Source: Neocallimastix lanati (nom. inval.)
Taxonomy: Eukaryota; Neocallimastigomycota; Neocallimastigomycetes; Neocallimastigales; Neocallimastigaceae
Direction of reading: 5' to 3'
Length of the DNA stretch: 64,000 nt
Assembly (NCBI GenBank): GCA_016946835.1
Contig: JACVTC010000181.1
Coordinates: 227,001-291,000, forward strand
Numbering within the stretch: position 1 is the first letter of the stretch; each line of letters opens with the position of its first letter. Under the pieces are notes generated by a model. The model did not search any database and was not told the DNA's origin. It saw only the letters and a list, made by a program, of their open reading frames with translations. The position numbers and the translations under genes are program-made. This document shows positions 22,284 through 34,463 of the stretch, one piece after another.

Positions 22284-22789
22284 CTAATATTTTATTTATT
22301 TTCTGACCTGCTTATTTATTAAGGTATTTACTTATATAATTTATTTTATTTATTCTAAATTATTTTCGTTCTAGTAATTAATTATTATTATATTAATATT
22401 ATATTATTATTCATAAAGTCGTCAGCACGATATCCAATTGTAATGGTGTGCGACGAGTAAACGAAACAAATATAATATAATATATAATATGTTACTGAAG
22501 AGCCACAGTAGAAATAAAGCACCTTGAAGATAAAGCGCAAAAGACAACACAGTAACGGTAAACACAGTAGAAACCAAACACAGTAGAAACTAAACACAGT
22601 AGAAACTAAACAAAGTAGAAACTAAACACAGTAGTAGAATCCAAACACAGTAGTAGAATCCAAACACAGTAGTAGAATCCAAACGCAATAGTAGTTTTTT
22701 ACTTGTTATAACGTGTTTTGTTTAAATCTTAATGGGTATTAGTTATTGTAATGAATCCGTCAATTAAGACAGATTATAACAATAAAAAA
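22284..22789 (-). other. Gypsy family F leader
   Basis: Non-coding stretch between gag and the LTR on the minus strand. It includes the CTACTGTG tandem array (22559-22695). GC is locally higher than the flanks. The 69-codon frame at 22388-22597 (Cys/Leu rich) is not credible. Confidence 0.5.
22559..22695 (-). repeat. Tandem AAACACAGTAGAAAC / CAAACACAGTAGTAGAATC array
   Basis: About four 15-bp units (AAACACAGTAGAAAC/T) followed by three or four 19-bp units (CAAACACAGTAGTAGAATC). In the direction of the element it reads TTTCTACTGTGTTTGG. A related word is repeated in the leader of gypsy family A at 4440-4790. Confidence 0.85.
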
Positions 22790-23371
22790 CACTTTACAAT
22801 TTAAACAAATAAGTAAATTCTTTTATTATTAAATTCTTTTTATTTATTAATTATAAATTTCTTTTATGTTATTAACTGTAAAATAGTTAATAACTAATAC
22901 ATCGATTTAATTGAGAAAAATTACATGTATTTATATTTTTTCTTATTACATTATTAATATGTGATATTATTTAATAATATATATAAAGCTATTTATTTAT
23001 AAACAAAAGATTTTTTAGTTAATAATTTTTATTATTTATTAATTTACTAAAACTAAAATTAATTTTTTAAACTCTTTATTTTATTTATTATTTTAATACT
23101 TATAATAATTTTAATTATATATTTAATATTGAAAAACTATTTTTATAAATATTAACTATTTAAGATTATGCCTAAATTAATATTTAACTATTTAAAACTA
23201 AACTAAGTTAACTAAACTAATTAAAAAATATTTTCAATTTTAAAAATAATTAATAAATTTCATTTCAATATATTTTATATTAAAAAAATTTCATATACAT
23301 TAAATAAATTAATTGTACGAAAAATTAAACTATTTAATGTATTAAAGATTTATTAAATCTTTACAAAATCA
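22790..23371 (-). mobile_element. Gypsy family F LTR (minus, 5' LTR of the 18-22 kb element)
   Basis: Reading the minus strand, it begins TGATTTTGTAAAGATTT at about 23371 and holds TATAAATACATGTAATTTTT (about 22937-22918), then a perfect 10-bp hairpin at 22868-22894 (GTTATTAACT, 7-base loop). The same order, TATA box and surrounding words recur on the plus strand at 59390-60110. The 3' boundary is approximate. A small palindrome (AAAGATTT-AAT-AAATCTTT) lies at its 5' end. Confidence 0.65.
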
Positions 23372-24499
23372 TAGTTATACCATATCACTTTGAATTTTAC
23401 AATACCACCCTATTACATTTAGATTATTACAATTTATCACTTCACATAACTATTTTAATATTTTTCCCTGAATTCTCTTACTACTTTAATATATATATTT
23501 ATTTTATCTATACTTAAATATTCTCCTGCACCACTATAAAAATAAAATAATTAAAATAAATTGTAAATAGTACCAAATTTGAATTGTTAAATAATATTGG
23601 TTATACAACATTATTCGCTTCACCACATTAATATGATATAGCTAACATCTTATTCCTCACTTTTATTTATCTATTCTCAATCTATATCCATATCTTTTAA
23701 TGAATAATACTCCAACCATCTCTATCCTGGCCATACTTTAATTTTTATAAAAATATTATCTTATTGCGAAATCAGGGCAAGTGAACGTTAATTGTACAAT
23801 TGTGAATATTTAATTGAAACATAATTGAGTTTTAAATTTTATAATAAATATAAATTATTGGAATTTATCATTCAAAATAACAACCTACAGGATTCACTAT
23901 CATTATTTATAACAAATAAAATGTGTTATTGATTATAGTTGTAATACATCAATCAACCATTACATAAAAAATTTATGAATAAATATATATTATCAGAAAT
24001 AAATAAATACTATAGTAAACTACATATATTAATCATTAAAATAAATAGTCTATTTAACATATGTTGATTTCGTAATAGAGATAATAATAACAATATAATA
24101 GTATCAATAATATTGATCATACAAAATTACAATACTAAATAAAAGGAAGTGTACACACCAAAGAATCAAAAAGAAAAGTCTACCACATTCAAGTAAAACG
24201 ATATAATCCATACAATCCAGGTTAACCAGTTAACGATCCAGAAGACTCAGAAGATTCAGTGACTAAAATATAGCTTCGATCATATATATACCGAAGAAAT
24301 GTGACTTAACAGACTACAACAATTACCGTGACACTTAATTAACATAGAATTAAAAACACTCTCAAATATTGAAACGGTCAATTACAATTTCTTTAAAACA
24401 AAATAATATGGACTTAGAAATAAATGATAAATAATTATTTTTTTTATTAGATACTTGTGGATAATGTCAAGGAAGAAAAATGAATAGTGACATATCTAC
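23372..24499. other. AT-rich sequence, nothing recognised
   Basis: No open frame. The stretch 23640-23780 is slightly GC-richer and may be decayed coding DNA. 24150-24480 probably belongs to the 5' part of the LINE relic that follows, but no domain is readable. Confidence 0.4.
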
Positions 24500-25190
24500 T
24501 TGATAATAATAGATCTCAAGAAAGACTACCACTCAGTTCCCTTTTATAATATCTTTACTCAGCTTTTATAACATGGGTACTCGTGATAATGCATACACAA
24601 TTTTTACCAATATTTACTTTACTCGAAAGTTCAGTCAAGCATTTATGGTAATCAATCCAAAGAATTCGCAATATACCATGGTGTACATTAAGGTTGTCCT
24701 CACTTTAGATATTTTCATAAATGATATCCTACAAGAATGAAATCAATGTGATGTCTGTGTCAATTGATTGAAATGTTGTACTAGTCTCTTCGCTGATAAC
24801 ATCATTTTAGTTGGATCATCTGCTAGAAAGATCACATACTTAGACCTTAAAGGATAAAATGAATTTTGATAATAATAATGGCATTATGTTAATTGTAAAA
24901 CCTATACGTATCGGTCAATTCCGAAGGATCCTGATATTGATTCAACTTTCTTATTAAACACTGTACTTATACCACGAATCTCTAACTGTTCTTAATTAGA
25001 TTCTCTTGGAAAGAACCAATTTCTTGATCCCACACTGTACAAGATAATGAACAATCTGAAAATATACTGAGATCCCTAGATCTATTCCTTGAAAATAAAA
25101 GTGTTCTTTTAGTTTTGGAGGAGAATATCCTGGATACCTTTACCTTAAGTCATGTCCAATGCAACATTGTAAACACAAAATAAGTGCCCT
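24500..25190 (+). pseudogene. Non-LTR (LINE) reverse transcriptase relic
   Basis: No long frame, but successive RT motifs appear in order in shifting plus-strand frames. IDLKKDYHSVPFYNI near 24510-24550 resembles the LINE block D-L-K-K-A-Y-D-S-V. GVH.GCPHF followed by DIFINDILQE (about 24680-24740) resembles the Q-G-C-P-L-S-P ... I-N-D-I-L block. LFADNIILVGSSARKI (about 24787-24835) is the catalytic F-A-D-D block with Asn in the second position. DIDSTFLLNTVLIPR and LDPTLYKIMNNLKIY follow, as in LINE thumb regions. It is the only LINE trace in the window. Confidence 0.65.
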
Positions 25191-25679
25191 AAATTGTTAT
25201 TAATATAAAATATTTATGTAATCCACATAATAAAATTTGAATATTTTAAATATTAAAATTAAGTTATAAATTGTAATTAAGTTATCGTTCATAGTTCAAT
25301 TCTAACTTTCATTAAGTTAGATTTGAGGTTTAACAATATAAAGGATTCACAAAATTATATTAGAAATAATGAACAATAGTCAACTGATAATTTTAATCAA
25401 GTTGAAAACAATGAACATTAGTCAACTGATAAACTAAATCAAGTTGAAAAGCAATAAATAAATTAAAATTTAATAAAATCAGATTCTTTTTAAACAAATA
25501 AAATTTTTTTTAAAAATAGAATCCAATATAAATCAATTTAATTAATATATTAAAAATCCTAAAAGAACAACTAAATATAAATATTTCATGTATTTCATAA
25601 AATTTCTAAAAACAATACTTATAGTAAATTAAAACTATATCATAACTAATTAATCAATAATTATTAACATCAATTTAAA
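25191..25679 (+). mobile_element. Copia C1 5' LTR/leader region
   Basis: AGTTAGATTTGAGG at about 25313-25327 matches the polypurine end of copia C5 (57672-57684) and C1 (about 30370), so an LTR should start at about 25328-25333 and C1 gag starts at 25680. Within it, a 44-bp tandem repeat carries TAGTCAACTGATAA ... AATCAAGTTGAAAA twice (25370-25460). Exact LTR ends cannot be fixed. Confidence 0.45.
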
Positions 25680-26590
25680 ATGCCCAGAAGAAATCAAACC
25701 AATACCAACTCTGTAATTAATGAGGAAGGTAATGAACCCAAAAGAAATCTAATTACCTTCAATTATTCAGAAAGCTTCAATAGAATAATTGAATTAAATA
25801 CAGAAAATTATAAGGGTTGGTCTAGAAAAATTTTATATCTTTTGTCAATTAATAAATTAACAAAATATGTAATGAAACAAGAAATAAAAAAGTTTAGAAA
25901 GAAAACTATCTCAGGAAACCTTAGTAATTATATACCGGATCCGTTTGATGATTTATACGTTTACCAGAAAGGAACCACCTAGGAAGATCATCGAAAATGA
26001 TAACTCCACAAAATGGATTATTATTAATAGTATTTCTGACAAGACCGCCAAACTAGTAGAAGGGGATGAAAAAACCGCTTATAATGTCTGGGAAATTCTA
26101 AAGGCATTATTTACTAAAAGTGCTGGAAGAAGAAAATTAGAAATAGAACAACAAATTAAAGAATTGAAATACAGTGTTAATGATGACATTAGTATATTTA
26201 TTGCCAATCTACAAAACCTCATAAATGAAGATATTGATGGTGCATTAAGCGACACCTCCAAAATTGGTATATTAAGCAGAAGTCTACCGATTTAAGATGG
26301 ATAAATGTCTTCCAATTCGACGACTGGAACAAGTGTGCCACATATGTAAAACGAGTGATCCCAGAAATCACTCTTTCAAATCTAAAAGAAAACACTAATA
26401 TTACACCCCCAAACACTACCTTTGCACTCAATGCCAACAATGCCAATATAAAAAATAAATCACCAAGAGAAAACAAATTAACACAAAAAAAGGGACATAG
26501 AAAAAATGGAAGGTGCAATTATTGCAATAGAAAGGGTCATTATTTTTATAAGTGCAAATTAAGAAAAAATTCAAAAAGGTTCAGAAAATA
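25680..26590 (+). pseudogene. gag: Copia C1 Gag with zinc knuckle
   Basis: Starts MPRRNQTNTNS, then the family-conserved FNYSESFNRIIELNTENYKGW, then IIINSISDKTAKLVEG and YNVWEILKALFTKS. The same blocks occur in C2, C3, C5 and C6. A frameshift near 25960 and a TAA at 26293 split it into three frames. The third ends in a good zinc knuckle, CNYCNRKGHYFYKC (26513-26555). The basic start is plausible because other copies begin MRRR or MRRN. The product forms the virus-like particle shell and binds RNA. Confidence 0.8.
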
Positions 26591-27215
26591 AACTTCAGAA
26601 AAAATAATAGAAATTTTAATAAAAACAAACAAAATAAAAATTATTTAAATCTCTCAGAAAAAAGAGATAATTACAACTCAACATCCTCCGATATTTTCAC
26701 ATCTGATTACAATTCTGATTCTAAAAATGAAATACATTATATTAATAAGACCAGTAGTACCAAGGAGACAAATCAAAAACATATCACTTGCTGGATTTTA
26801 GATTCAGGTGCATCAGTAAATATAACCAACGATATCAATCAATTACATAATATTAGGGAATGTCATGAAAAAATACATCTGACTAATGGAAAATTTATTA
26901 TTGCAAATTATATTGGTTCATTCAAAGGTTTCATCAAAAATATGGAAATAATTATTGAAAACGTATATTATTCGAATGAAATTAGCAAAAACTTATTGTC
27001 AGTTTGTAATCTGTTTCAGCAAAATTATAAAATTATTTTCAACACTATACAAAACAAACCATCAGCAATAATATATAATTATAATAACAAAAGGATAGCA
27101 AATTTAACCAGTAATAATTATAACACATTCAAACTTATTTCAAAAGAAAAATTAAACTTTGACCCTTCCATCATTAACAATAATTATGAATTACATTTAT
27201 CAACATTAAAATCAA
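26552..27215 (+). pseudogene. Copia C1 protease
   Basis: Opens a 340-codon frame that continues into integrase. An Asn/Ser-rich start overlaps the Gag tail in a different frame, then CWILDSGASVNITNDINQL gives the aspartic protease active site (about 26780-26840), followed by NLLSVCNLFQQNYKIIF, a conserved block in all copia copies here. The catalytic motif is intact. It cleaves the Gag-Pol polyprotein. Confidence 0.85.
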
Positions 27216-28090
27216 GCGAAAGATACAATTTATGGCATCCACGATTTGCGCATTTCAACATCGATACTATCAAAAAGAAATTACTAAAAACACAAATAAA
27301 CCACCCTACCTGTTCCATCTGTGCAAATTCAAAACTTAAAAACAAGCCATATAAAAAGTCTAATTTCAGAGCATCAAATGCATTTGAATTACTACATGTG
27401 GATCTCGTAGGTCCCATTCCGGAATCAATATATGGCAATCGATATTTTTTCACTATATTAGACGACTATTCCAGATACGGATGGGTCATATTCCTAAAAA
27501 ACAAGAGTGATACATTTCAATCATTCTATACTTGGTTCAACAAAATAAAAAATCTATTCAACATTAGAATTTAATCAATTCGTTCAGATAACGGCACTGA
27601 ATTTGTCAATAACAACTTTTTCAGTTTTTTTTCTTCTTACGGCATTATTCACCAAAAAAATGTTCCACACAACCCTCAGTCTAATGGCCGTGCTGAAAGA
27701 TATAATGGAACCCTTATCACTGCAGCGAAAGCCATGATGAACGACACTAAACTTAGCCATCAATTCTAGGAAGATGCCGTAAACACCGCAAGCTACATCC
27801 ACAATATCATACTTCACAAAGGTATCAACCAAAAGATTCCTCATGAACTATTATTTAAATCAAAGGTAAGCTACAATAATATTTATGTATTTGGCTGAAA
27901 GATTTTCTACTATGTCCCAAAGACTTTCATAAGTAAATTCGACAACAATTCTTTACCTGGAATATTCCTTGGTTACTCTGATAATCCTCCAGCTTTTAAA
28001 ATCTAAGATATATCAAACAATAAAATTGTACTTTCTAAAAATGTTATATTTTTTGAACAATCCCCTGGTGATTACTCCTTAAGTAATTGT
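27216..28090 (+). pseudogene. int: Copia C1 integrase
   Basis: GAG-pre-integrase zinc finger: LWHPRFAHFNIDTI ... CSICANSKLKNKPYKKS. Catalytic triad: LLHVDLVGPIPES (Asp), IRSDNGTEFVNN (Asp) and NGRAERYNGTL (Glu). Stops interrupt it: TAA at about 27572, TAG in place of the Trp of F-W-E-D-A (about 27768), and TGA in the VFG.KIFYYV block. The C-terminal block GIFLGYSDNPPAFKI is present. It inserts the cDNA into the genome when intact. Confidence 0.85.
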
Positions 28091-28315
28091 CCCTCTAATT
28101 TTACAAATTTTACTCCCTATCACCAAATCAAATGGAATAATTCCTACTTCAACAATAATACTTACGAGCAAAGCCTTAACAATGAATCTTCATTAACAAA
28201 TAACACCCACCATTCATACAATTCAGACCTAATCTATAACCAACACAATGAAAATATCAATAAATTAGGTAAGTATAACAATAATTCTACCATCACTACC
28301 AAAAGAAAATATAAT

Positions 28316-28704
28316 AGAAACAAAACTAACATGAACAAAAATAACAATAAAAGTAATAATAATAACGATAACAATACTAATTACAATAATAATAACAACA
28401 ATAATACTAATAAAATAATAACAATAATAATAATAATACAAATAATAATACTAATAATAATAATACTAATAATAATAATACTAATAAAAATAATACTAAT
28501 AGTAATAACACTAATTGTAATAATACTAATAATAATAATAATAGTAACATCGATAGTGATAATTATAACAACAACAACATTAACCATTACAACAAAAATA
28601 CCACCAATAAAAACAATCATAATAATAATAATAATAGTAATTTCCAAAATAATATCAATTTTACAAAAACAAATAATATTAAGGAAAATATCATCAATAA
28701 CACT
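28316..28704 (+). repeat. AAT/AAC-rich linker of copia C1
   Basis: Imperfect trinucleotide repeat that encodes asparagine in the element's frame (NNNNKSNNNNDNN). It lies in the variable linker between integrase and RT. Alternate frames give misleading open frames of Ile/Thr on both strands (28331-28708 plus, 28381-28713 minus). Confidence 0.85.
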
Positions 28705-29694
28705 ATGATGCATAAAATATGTAATGAAATAAATAACAGAAATTATTCAAAAAGAAAAATTGAGAGTATAGGTTTAAACACTAATCATATAAAGAAACAA
28801 AAATTAAATGTCAAATTCATTGAACCAAACACATATGAAGATATTTTCGATTGTGATGATAAAGAAGAATGGTTGGCGGCCGTCAATGAAGAATTACATA
28901 ACATAAAAAAACTAAAGGTATATACTTCAGTAAATAATTTACCAAATAATACTAATATTATATCATCAAAACGGATATTCAAATACAAAAAGGATTCTGA
29001 AGGGAAAATATTCAAAAGAAATGCTTATCTAGTTGCTCTGGGTTTCACACAGAAATACGGTATAGACTTCAAAGAAACATTCTCACCAACTCTGAAACAT
29101 GATTCTTTAAGAATATTCACTGCTTTTGCTACACAAAGGAAATTTTATATAGAATAGATTGACATTAACGCTGCATATCTAAATGAAAAACTTACGGAAG
29201 AAGTATACATGAAACCACCTGAAGGACACCCAGACTACAATAAAAGATTTTGGAAGTTAAATAAGGCTATATATGGACTCAAGCAAAGCGGCAGAGAGTG
29301 GAACAAGGAATTAAATAATTTTCTTATGAATCTCGGATTTAAACAGTTAGTAAGTGAGCTATGTCTTTATGTGAAAAGAAGCAATTCGAATATTATAAAC
29401 TGTATACTTGGAGTGTATGTAAATGATATACTGATAGCAGGTAAAAATAAAGAAATAAATATCACAAAAAATAAAATAAAAAATAGGTTTAAAATAAAAG
29501 AAATTGGAAATGTTGATTTCGTAATAGGTATAAAATTTATAAAATACAAAAATGGATATATATTAAATCAAAATAGGTATTTAGTTGATCTATTAGAAAA
29601 GTATAATATTTTAGATTTACCACCTCTTAGGAACATGAAACCTGTAGAAAATGAAAAATTAAGAAAACATGAAACAGACGAAACGGTATATTGA
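28705..29694 (+). pseudogene. pol: Copia C1 reverse transcriptase
   Basis: 150 codons (28705-29157), TAG, then 161 codons (29209-29694). RT blocks: EEWLAAVNEELHNIKKL, NIISSKRIFKYKKDSEG, AYLVALGFTQKYGIDFKETF, DINAAYLNEKLTEEVYMKPP and LNKAIYGLKQSGREW. The catalytic motif reads YVND (29416-29427) instead of YVDD, so the first metal-binding Asp is Asn and the enzyme would be inactive. After the last open codon a TGA takes the place of an Arg-type codon before GAIGSLLYL. Confidence 0.85.
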
Positions 29695-30354
29695 GGTGCT
29701 ATCGGAAGCCTTTTATACTTAGCAATAAGTACCCGACCAGATATTATCTTCGCTGTTAGTAAAGCCTCTAGGAAATCAAAAAATCCCACATTAGATTGTG
29801 AAAATGTGAAAAGAATAATTAGATACTTAAAGGGCACAGCCAATTTCGGTTTAAGATTTTCAACAAGTGAGTCAATAGAGGCATACGTTGATGTAGACTA
29901 TGCCGGAGATGAAGAGACCAGGAGATCTACCACCGGTTTCATTATTTGTATGGGTGAGACACCTACGAGCTGATGTTCCAAATTTCAATACTGCGTATCG
30001 ACTTCAACAGCCGAAGCGGAATACTACAGTCTAAGTGAATGCTGTAAACATTGCATCTGGTATCTGAATATATTAACTGAATTAGATTATAAAATAAAAT
30101 AAATAACTGTAAATGTCGATAACAAAGCAACTATATAATAGTAAAAACCAATCAATCAATCCAAAAACAAAACATATAGATATCAGATTCCATTTTGTAA
30201 GAGAACTGATAAAAGAAAACAAAATTAAACTACAATACGTTAAATCTGAATGGAATTTGGCAGATGGTTTTACGAAGTTTTTGAATAACACTCTAATGGA
30301 CAAATTCAGGGAACATATACTTTACAAAACTGATATTACAAATATTGCAAATTA
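29695..30354 (+). pseudogene. Copia C1 RNase H
   Basis: GAIGSLLYLAISTRPDIIFAV, then RNase H: EAYVDVDYAGDEETRRSTTG (Asp), STSTAEAEYYSLSECCKH (Glu), NVDNKATIYNSKN (Asp), KHIDIRFHFVRELI and WNLADGFTKFLNNTLMDKFR. A TGA replaces the Trp in P-T-S-W. The final 80 codons (30113-30355) are open and end at the native stop. A polypurine stretch (TTTGAGGAAA) follows at about 30375. Confidence 0.85.
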
Positions 30355-30386
30355 AATTTGAAACCAAGTTAAATTTGAGGAAATAT

Positions 30387-31314
30387 GTTGGAAAAAAATT
30401 ACTTGTAAAATAATATTAGTCATAAAAATAAAATATATTTAGTTAATAACAAATAGTATTTATGTATCTATTATTTTATAAGAAAAGTATAAAAAAAACT
30501 CTTTCTCTTAAAAAAAAAAAAATTATAAAAAAATAACATAATAAAAATAACTTATAATATTAAAATAATTATATGTCCACATTTTTGTGTTTAAAACATA
30601 TCTTCTAATATTCATAAATATTAAATCAAAATATTAGTCAACTGATTACATTTAAAATAAAATTAATATAAACAATAATTTCAAATATATAATCAAGTTG
30701 AAAACTATTAAAATTAATGTCAACTGACAATATATTAATAAACAAAAATAATATAAACCAATGTCATCCAATATTTTATTTTAAGTTGAAATAATAAAAA
30801 ATATATATTACCGGTAGATTAAATTGTAAAAAAAAATATCATTTGATTTAAACAATAAAAATAAATAACTTTCTAATATAAAATTATATTTATAAAAGTG
30901 AGTTATATTAAATAAAACAATAATATCAATGCATGTCAATAATAATCATATAAATAAATTATTTAAACCAATATTGGTACACTAAAATAGAAACCAATAA
31001 AACTATAAGTAATTAATTTATAAAATTATTTATAAATGAAATTAATAATACTAATAATAGAAATAATATTTATATTGGTTATAAATAAATTATTAAATTT
31101 AATCACACTATAAATATTAATTTTACTTTTAATATAAACTTTGAACATAAATACAATAACTCATTAAATAATAATAAAATTTTATATTAAAAATTACTAA
31201 AGAAAACATTCCTCACTTTATTCTTATAATAACCAAATTATTTACTTTATACTCAAATAATCAAAAAATTTAACCAAATTAAATATTTAACAATAAAATT
31301 TAAATTATTTCAAA
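30387..31314 (+). mobile_element. Copia LTR and leader between C1 and C2
   Basis: TGTTGGAAAA directly after the C1 polypurine tract marks an LTR start. Inside are TAGTCAACTGAT ... AATCAAGTTGAAAA and a second GTCAACTGA (30640-30730), the same words as in the tandem repeat in front of C1. The LTR 3' end cannot be placed; C2 gag begins at 31315. No gene lies in this stretch. Confidence 0.5.
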
Positions 31315-32340
31315 ATGAGAAGAAGAAACTCTAATAATCCACGTCAAAATTCAACTCAAAATCAAATCCAAAATCAATCTCAACCTCAACCATTCACTAC
31401 TGAATACAATAATAATAATATTCGGAATACAATCACTTTTAATTATTCGGAAAACTTTAATAGAATTACCGAATTAAATACAGAAAATCATACAACATGG
31501 AGGAGGAACATGTTGTATCTTTTAAATATAAATAAACTCACTAAATATGTCCTTATTCCGATTATTAAAAAATTAAAAAAGAAAGATATAAAAGGAAATA
31601 TTAAATACATCGAAGACCAATTCGATGATACTTTCGTATATAAAAAAAATACCACCATTAACGACATTGATAATGATATTACGATAAAATGGATAATAAT
31701 TAATAGCCTTGGTGAATACACTCAGTCAATTATTGAAGGAAACGAAAAGTCAGCCTACGAAATCTGGAAGATCCTAAAAGAATCGTTCACCAAGAGTAAG
31801 GAGCAAAGAAAAATCGAATTAACAAACAAAATCGAAAATTTAAAATTCAACAATAAGGACATATCGATATTTATCGCAAATTTGCAAATTTTATTCACCG
31901 AAATAGCAAAAATTGATTCTGAAATTAGTGACAGTTCTAAAATAGGCATATTAAATAGATGGCTACCAGAAAGTTTAAGATAGATTAATATATTTCAGTT
32001 TTCAACATGGAATGACTTCAGCAAATATATTAAAAGAGTCATTCCAGAAATAAATTTATCCAACATTAAAGAATCAATTATTTCCTCCAACCAAAATATT
32101 ATAGTATTCAATATTAATAAAAGCAAAGATAAAATCAACAAAAATCAAAATAATATAAAAAATATTAAAAAACATAATAAAGAAAGGAAAAATAGCAGAT
32201 GCAATTATTGTGAAAAATGGGTCATTATTACAATGAATGTCTTTTTAGAAATAATAACAATAACAATAAATATAAAAAATATAAATATAACAATAAATTT
32301 AAATACACAAATAATAGAAAATTAAATAAAAAGTAATAAG
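31315..32340 (+). pseudogene. gag: Copia C2 Gag
   Basis: 222 uninterrupted codons (31315-31983) starting MRRRNSNNPRQNSTQNQ, the longest intact copia Gag start here. FNYSENFNRITELNTENHTTW, WIIINSLGEYTQSIIEG and YEIWKILKESFTKS match C1. A stop follows ESLR, then the frame continues through FQFSTWNDFSKYIKRVIPEI and a decayed knuckle (SRCNYCEKW) at about 32200. An Asn/Lys run follows. Confidence 0.8.
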
Positions 32341-32489
32341 AAAAAATATTAATTTTACTAATATCGATAAAAACAATTCTAATTATAACATAAATTATGA
32401 TGATTATTTCTCCAATGATTATAATTCAGATAATTCAAATAAAATAAATTATATATCAAAGACAATAATAGATACAATTAGTAATTCAT

Positions 32490-32935
32490 CAAAACTCAAT
32501 TCAATATCTTGCTGGATCCTTGACTCTTGAGCATCAATTAACATCACCAATAATATCAACTTATTATCAGATATAAAAAATAGTAATGAATACATACAAC
32601 TTACCAATGGTAAATCAATACTTTCAAAACAAATTGGAAATTTCAGAGGATTTATCAATAATCATAAATTTATCATTAAAAATGTATATTTCTCTAAAGA
32701 AATCAACAAAAATTTAATATCGATTTGTCAACTAACTCAGCAAAATTATAAAATAATTTTTAATACAATTAATAATAAACCATGTGCAACTATTTATGAT
32801 AAAAATAGAGAAAGAATATATAACTTTTACTCCAATAATTCAAATACTTTTAAAATATAGATTTTAACTTAAATATTTAACTAATCAAATAATGAAATTA
32901 ATATCTCAAATTTAAAATCATCTGAAAAACTCAGC
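32490..32935 (+). pseudogene. Copia C2 protease
   Basis: SCWILDS.ASINITNNINLL: the catalytic Gly codon of DSG is TGA here (32527-32529). Then IQLTNGKSIL, FIIKNVYFSKEINKNLISIC and QQNYKIIFNTINNKP follow in frame. Inactive. Confidence 0.8.
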
Positions 32936-33530
32936 TTGTGGCATCGAAGACTTGCACATTTCAATATCGACAATATAAAAACTAAATTACTAAAAATTAA
33001 TATTCCCGTCAAATGTCCATTATGCAGCAGTTCCAAGTTAAAAAATAAACCATACAAACCAGCAATAAATAAATCAAAATATATATTTGAACTCTTACAT
33101 ATTGACTTGGTAGGCCCAATTTCAACTTCATTATATGGAAATTCTTATTTTCTTTCAATACTGGATGATTTTTCTCGTTTCAGTCGGGTTGTTTTCTTAA
33201 AAAATAAAAATGATACATTTTCCTTATTTTATTTTTTGGTTCACTAAAATTAAGAATCAATTCAATACCAGAACCAAATATTTTCGTTCAGATAATGAAA
33301 CTGAATTTAGAAATAATTACTTTAGCAAATTTTGTTTACAATCCTCAACAAAATGGCTGTGTGGAACGTCTAAATGGCACATTAATTAATGCTACCAAAG
33401 TACTATTAAATGATGCCAAATTAAACCATCACTTCTGAGAAGATGCAATTAACAACGCAAATTTCATCCACAATTTACTCCCACATAAAGGAACTAATAA
33501 TAAAATCCCAATATACTTTATCTTATTTGC
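32936..33530 (+). pseudogene. int: Copia C2 integrase, truncated
   Basis: Intact pre-integrase finger (LWHRRLAHFNIDNIKTKLL ... CPLCSSSKLKNKPYK) and first Asp (LLHIDLVGPISTSLYGN) in a 103-codon frame. Frameshifts follow. FRSDNETEF (Asp2, Gly to Glu) and NGCVERLNGTLI (Glu) can still be read, with TGA for Trp in F-W-E-D-A. Homology stops at about 33530, where C3 gag begins in mid-protein; the RT and RNase H of C2 are absent. Confidence 0.8.
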
Positions 33531-33534
33531 ATCA

Positions 33535-34260
33535 ACAATTTGGATGACTATATTAGCACACCTATAGTGAGAAAATTAAGGAAAAGAGATATAAATCAAA
33601 ATATTGGGGAATATATTATTGATAAATTTGATAATTCACTTGTTTATGACATAGGAACAAGTGAAAAAGACATTAAAAATGATATACTAGTTAAGTGGAT
33701 AATAACAAACAGTCTTGGAGATAACACAAAGAAGATTTTAGAGAGCCATAGCAAAACGGTTTTTCAGGTTTTGGAAATATTGAACAAATTATTTACAATT
33801 GGACTCGAACAAAGATAAATGCTATTAAATGATAAAATAAATATGTTGAGATTCACTTTAGAAGATGATATACATATATTTCTCGCAATACTTCAAAATT
33901 TAATTGATGAGTTAGAACAAATAGATATGAATTTAGCGACAACGTAAAAGTTGGGATATTAAATCGTGCCCTCCAAGAAAATATAAGATTAATAAACGTT
34001 TTTCAATTCAATAATTGGAAAGAATAATGTGACTTTGTAAAAAGAATAATTCTAGATATTGTGTTTTCCCACATTCGAGAAACTGATTTATTGGAGCAAA
34101 ATCCAAAAATAAATTTTAATATTGAATCTAAAAGAAAAAATAATTTTATTAATGAAGGAATAAAAGAAAAAAGAAGAATGAAAAATACTATTTATGCGGA
34201 AGGTATGGACAATGTTTGAAGAATTATTGGAAAATTAAATTCAATAAGAATAAAAGAAAT
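33535..34260 (+). pseudogene. gag: Copia C3 Gag, 5' truncated
   Basis: Begins inside the Gag at a position equal to about residue 65 of C2: TPIVRKLRKRDINQNIGEY, DKFDNSLVYDIGTSEKDIKND and WIITNSLGDNTKKILE. TAA near 33816, then further blocks (DDIHIFLAILQNLIDEL, FQFNNWK) in other frames. The knuckle region near 34180 is not functional. It joins C2 integrase directly, so this is a recombination or deletion scar. Confidence 0.7.
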
Positions 34261-34463
34261 AATAAAAATATTAAACAAAATAAAAGGAAATATAAAATAA
34301 ATAATAGAATAAAACAAAAATTACAAAACAAGAATTCATATTTAGTTAACACCAAAAATAACTACAATGATAATTTCAAGAAGATTTCTAGATTATAATT
34401 CAGATAATTGTTTTGAACTTATTGATATTGAAACAAATGAAATGTTCAATAATAATAATCATA

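Noticed and set aside
28331-28713. Ile/Thr/Val-rich frames on both strands
   Set aside because: Off-frame readings of the AAT/AAC tract that encodes the asparagine linker of copia C1.
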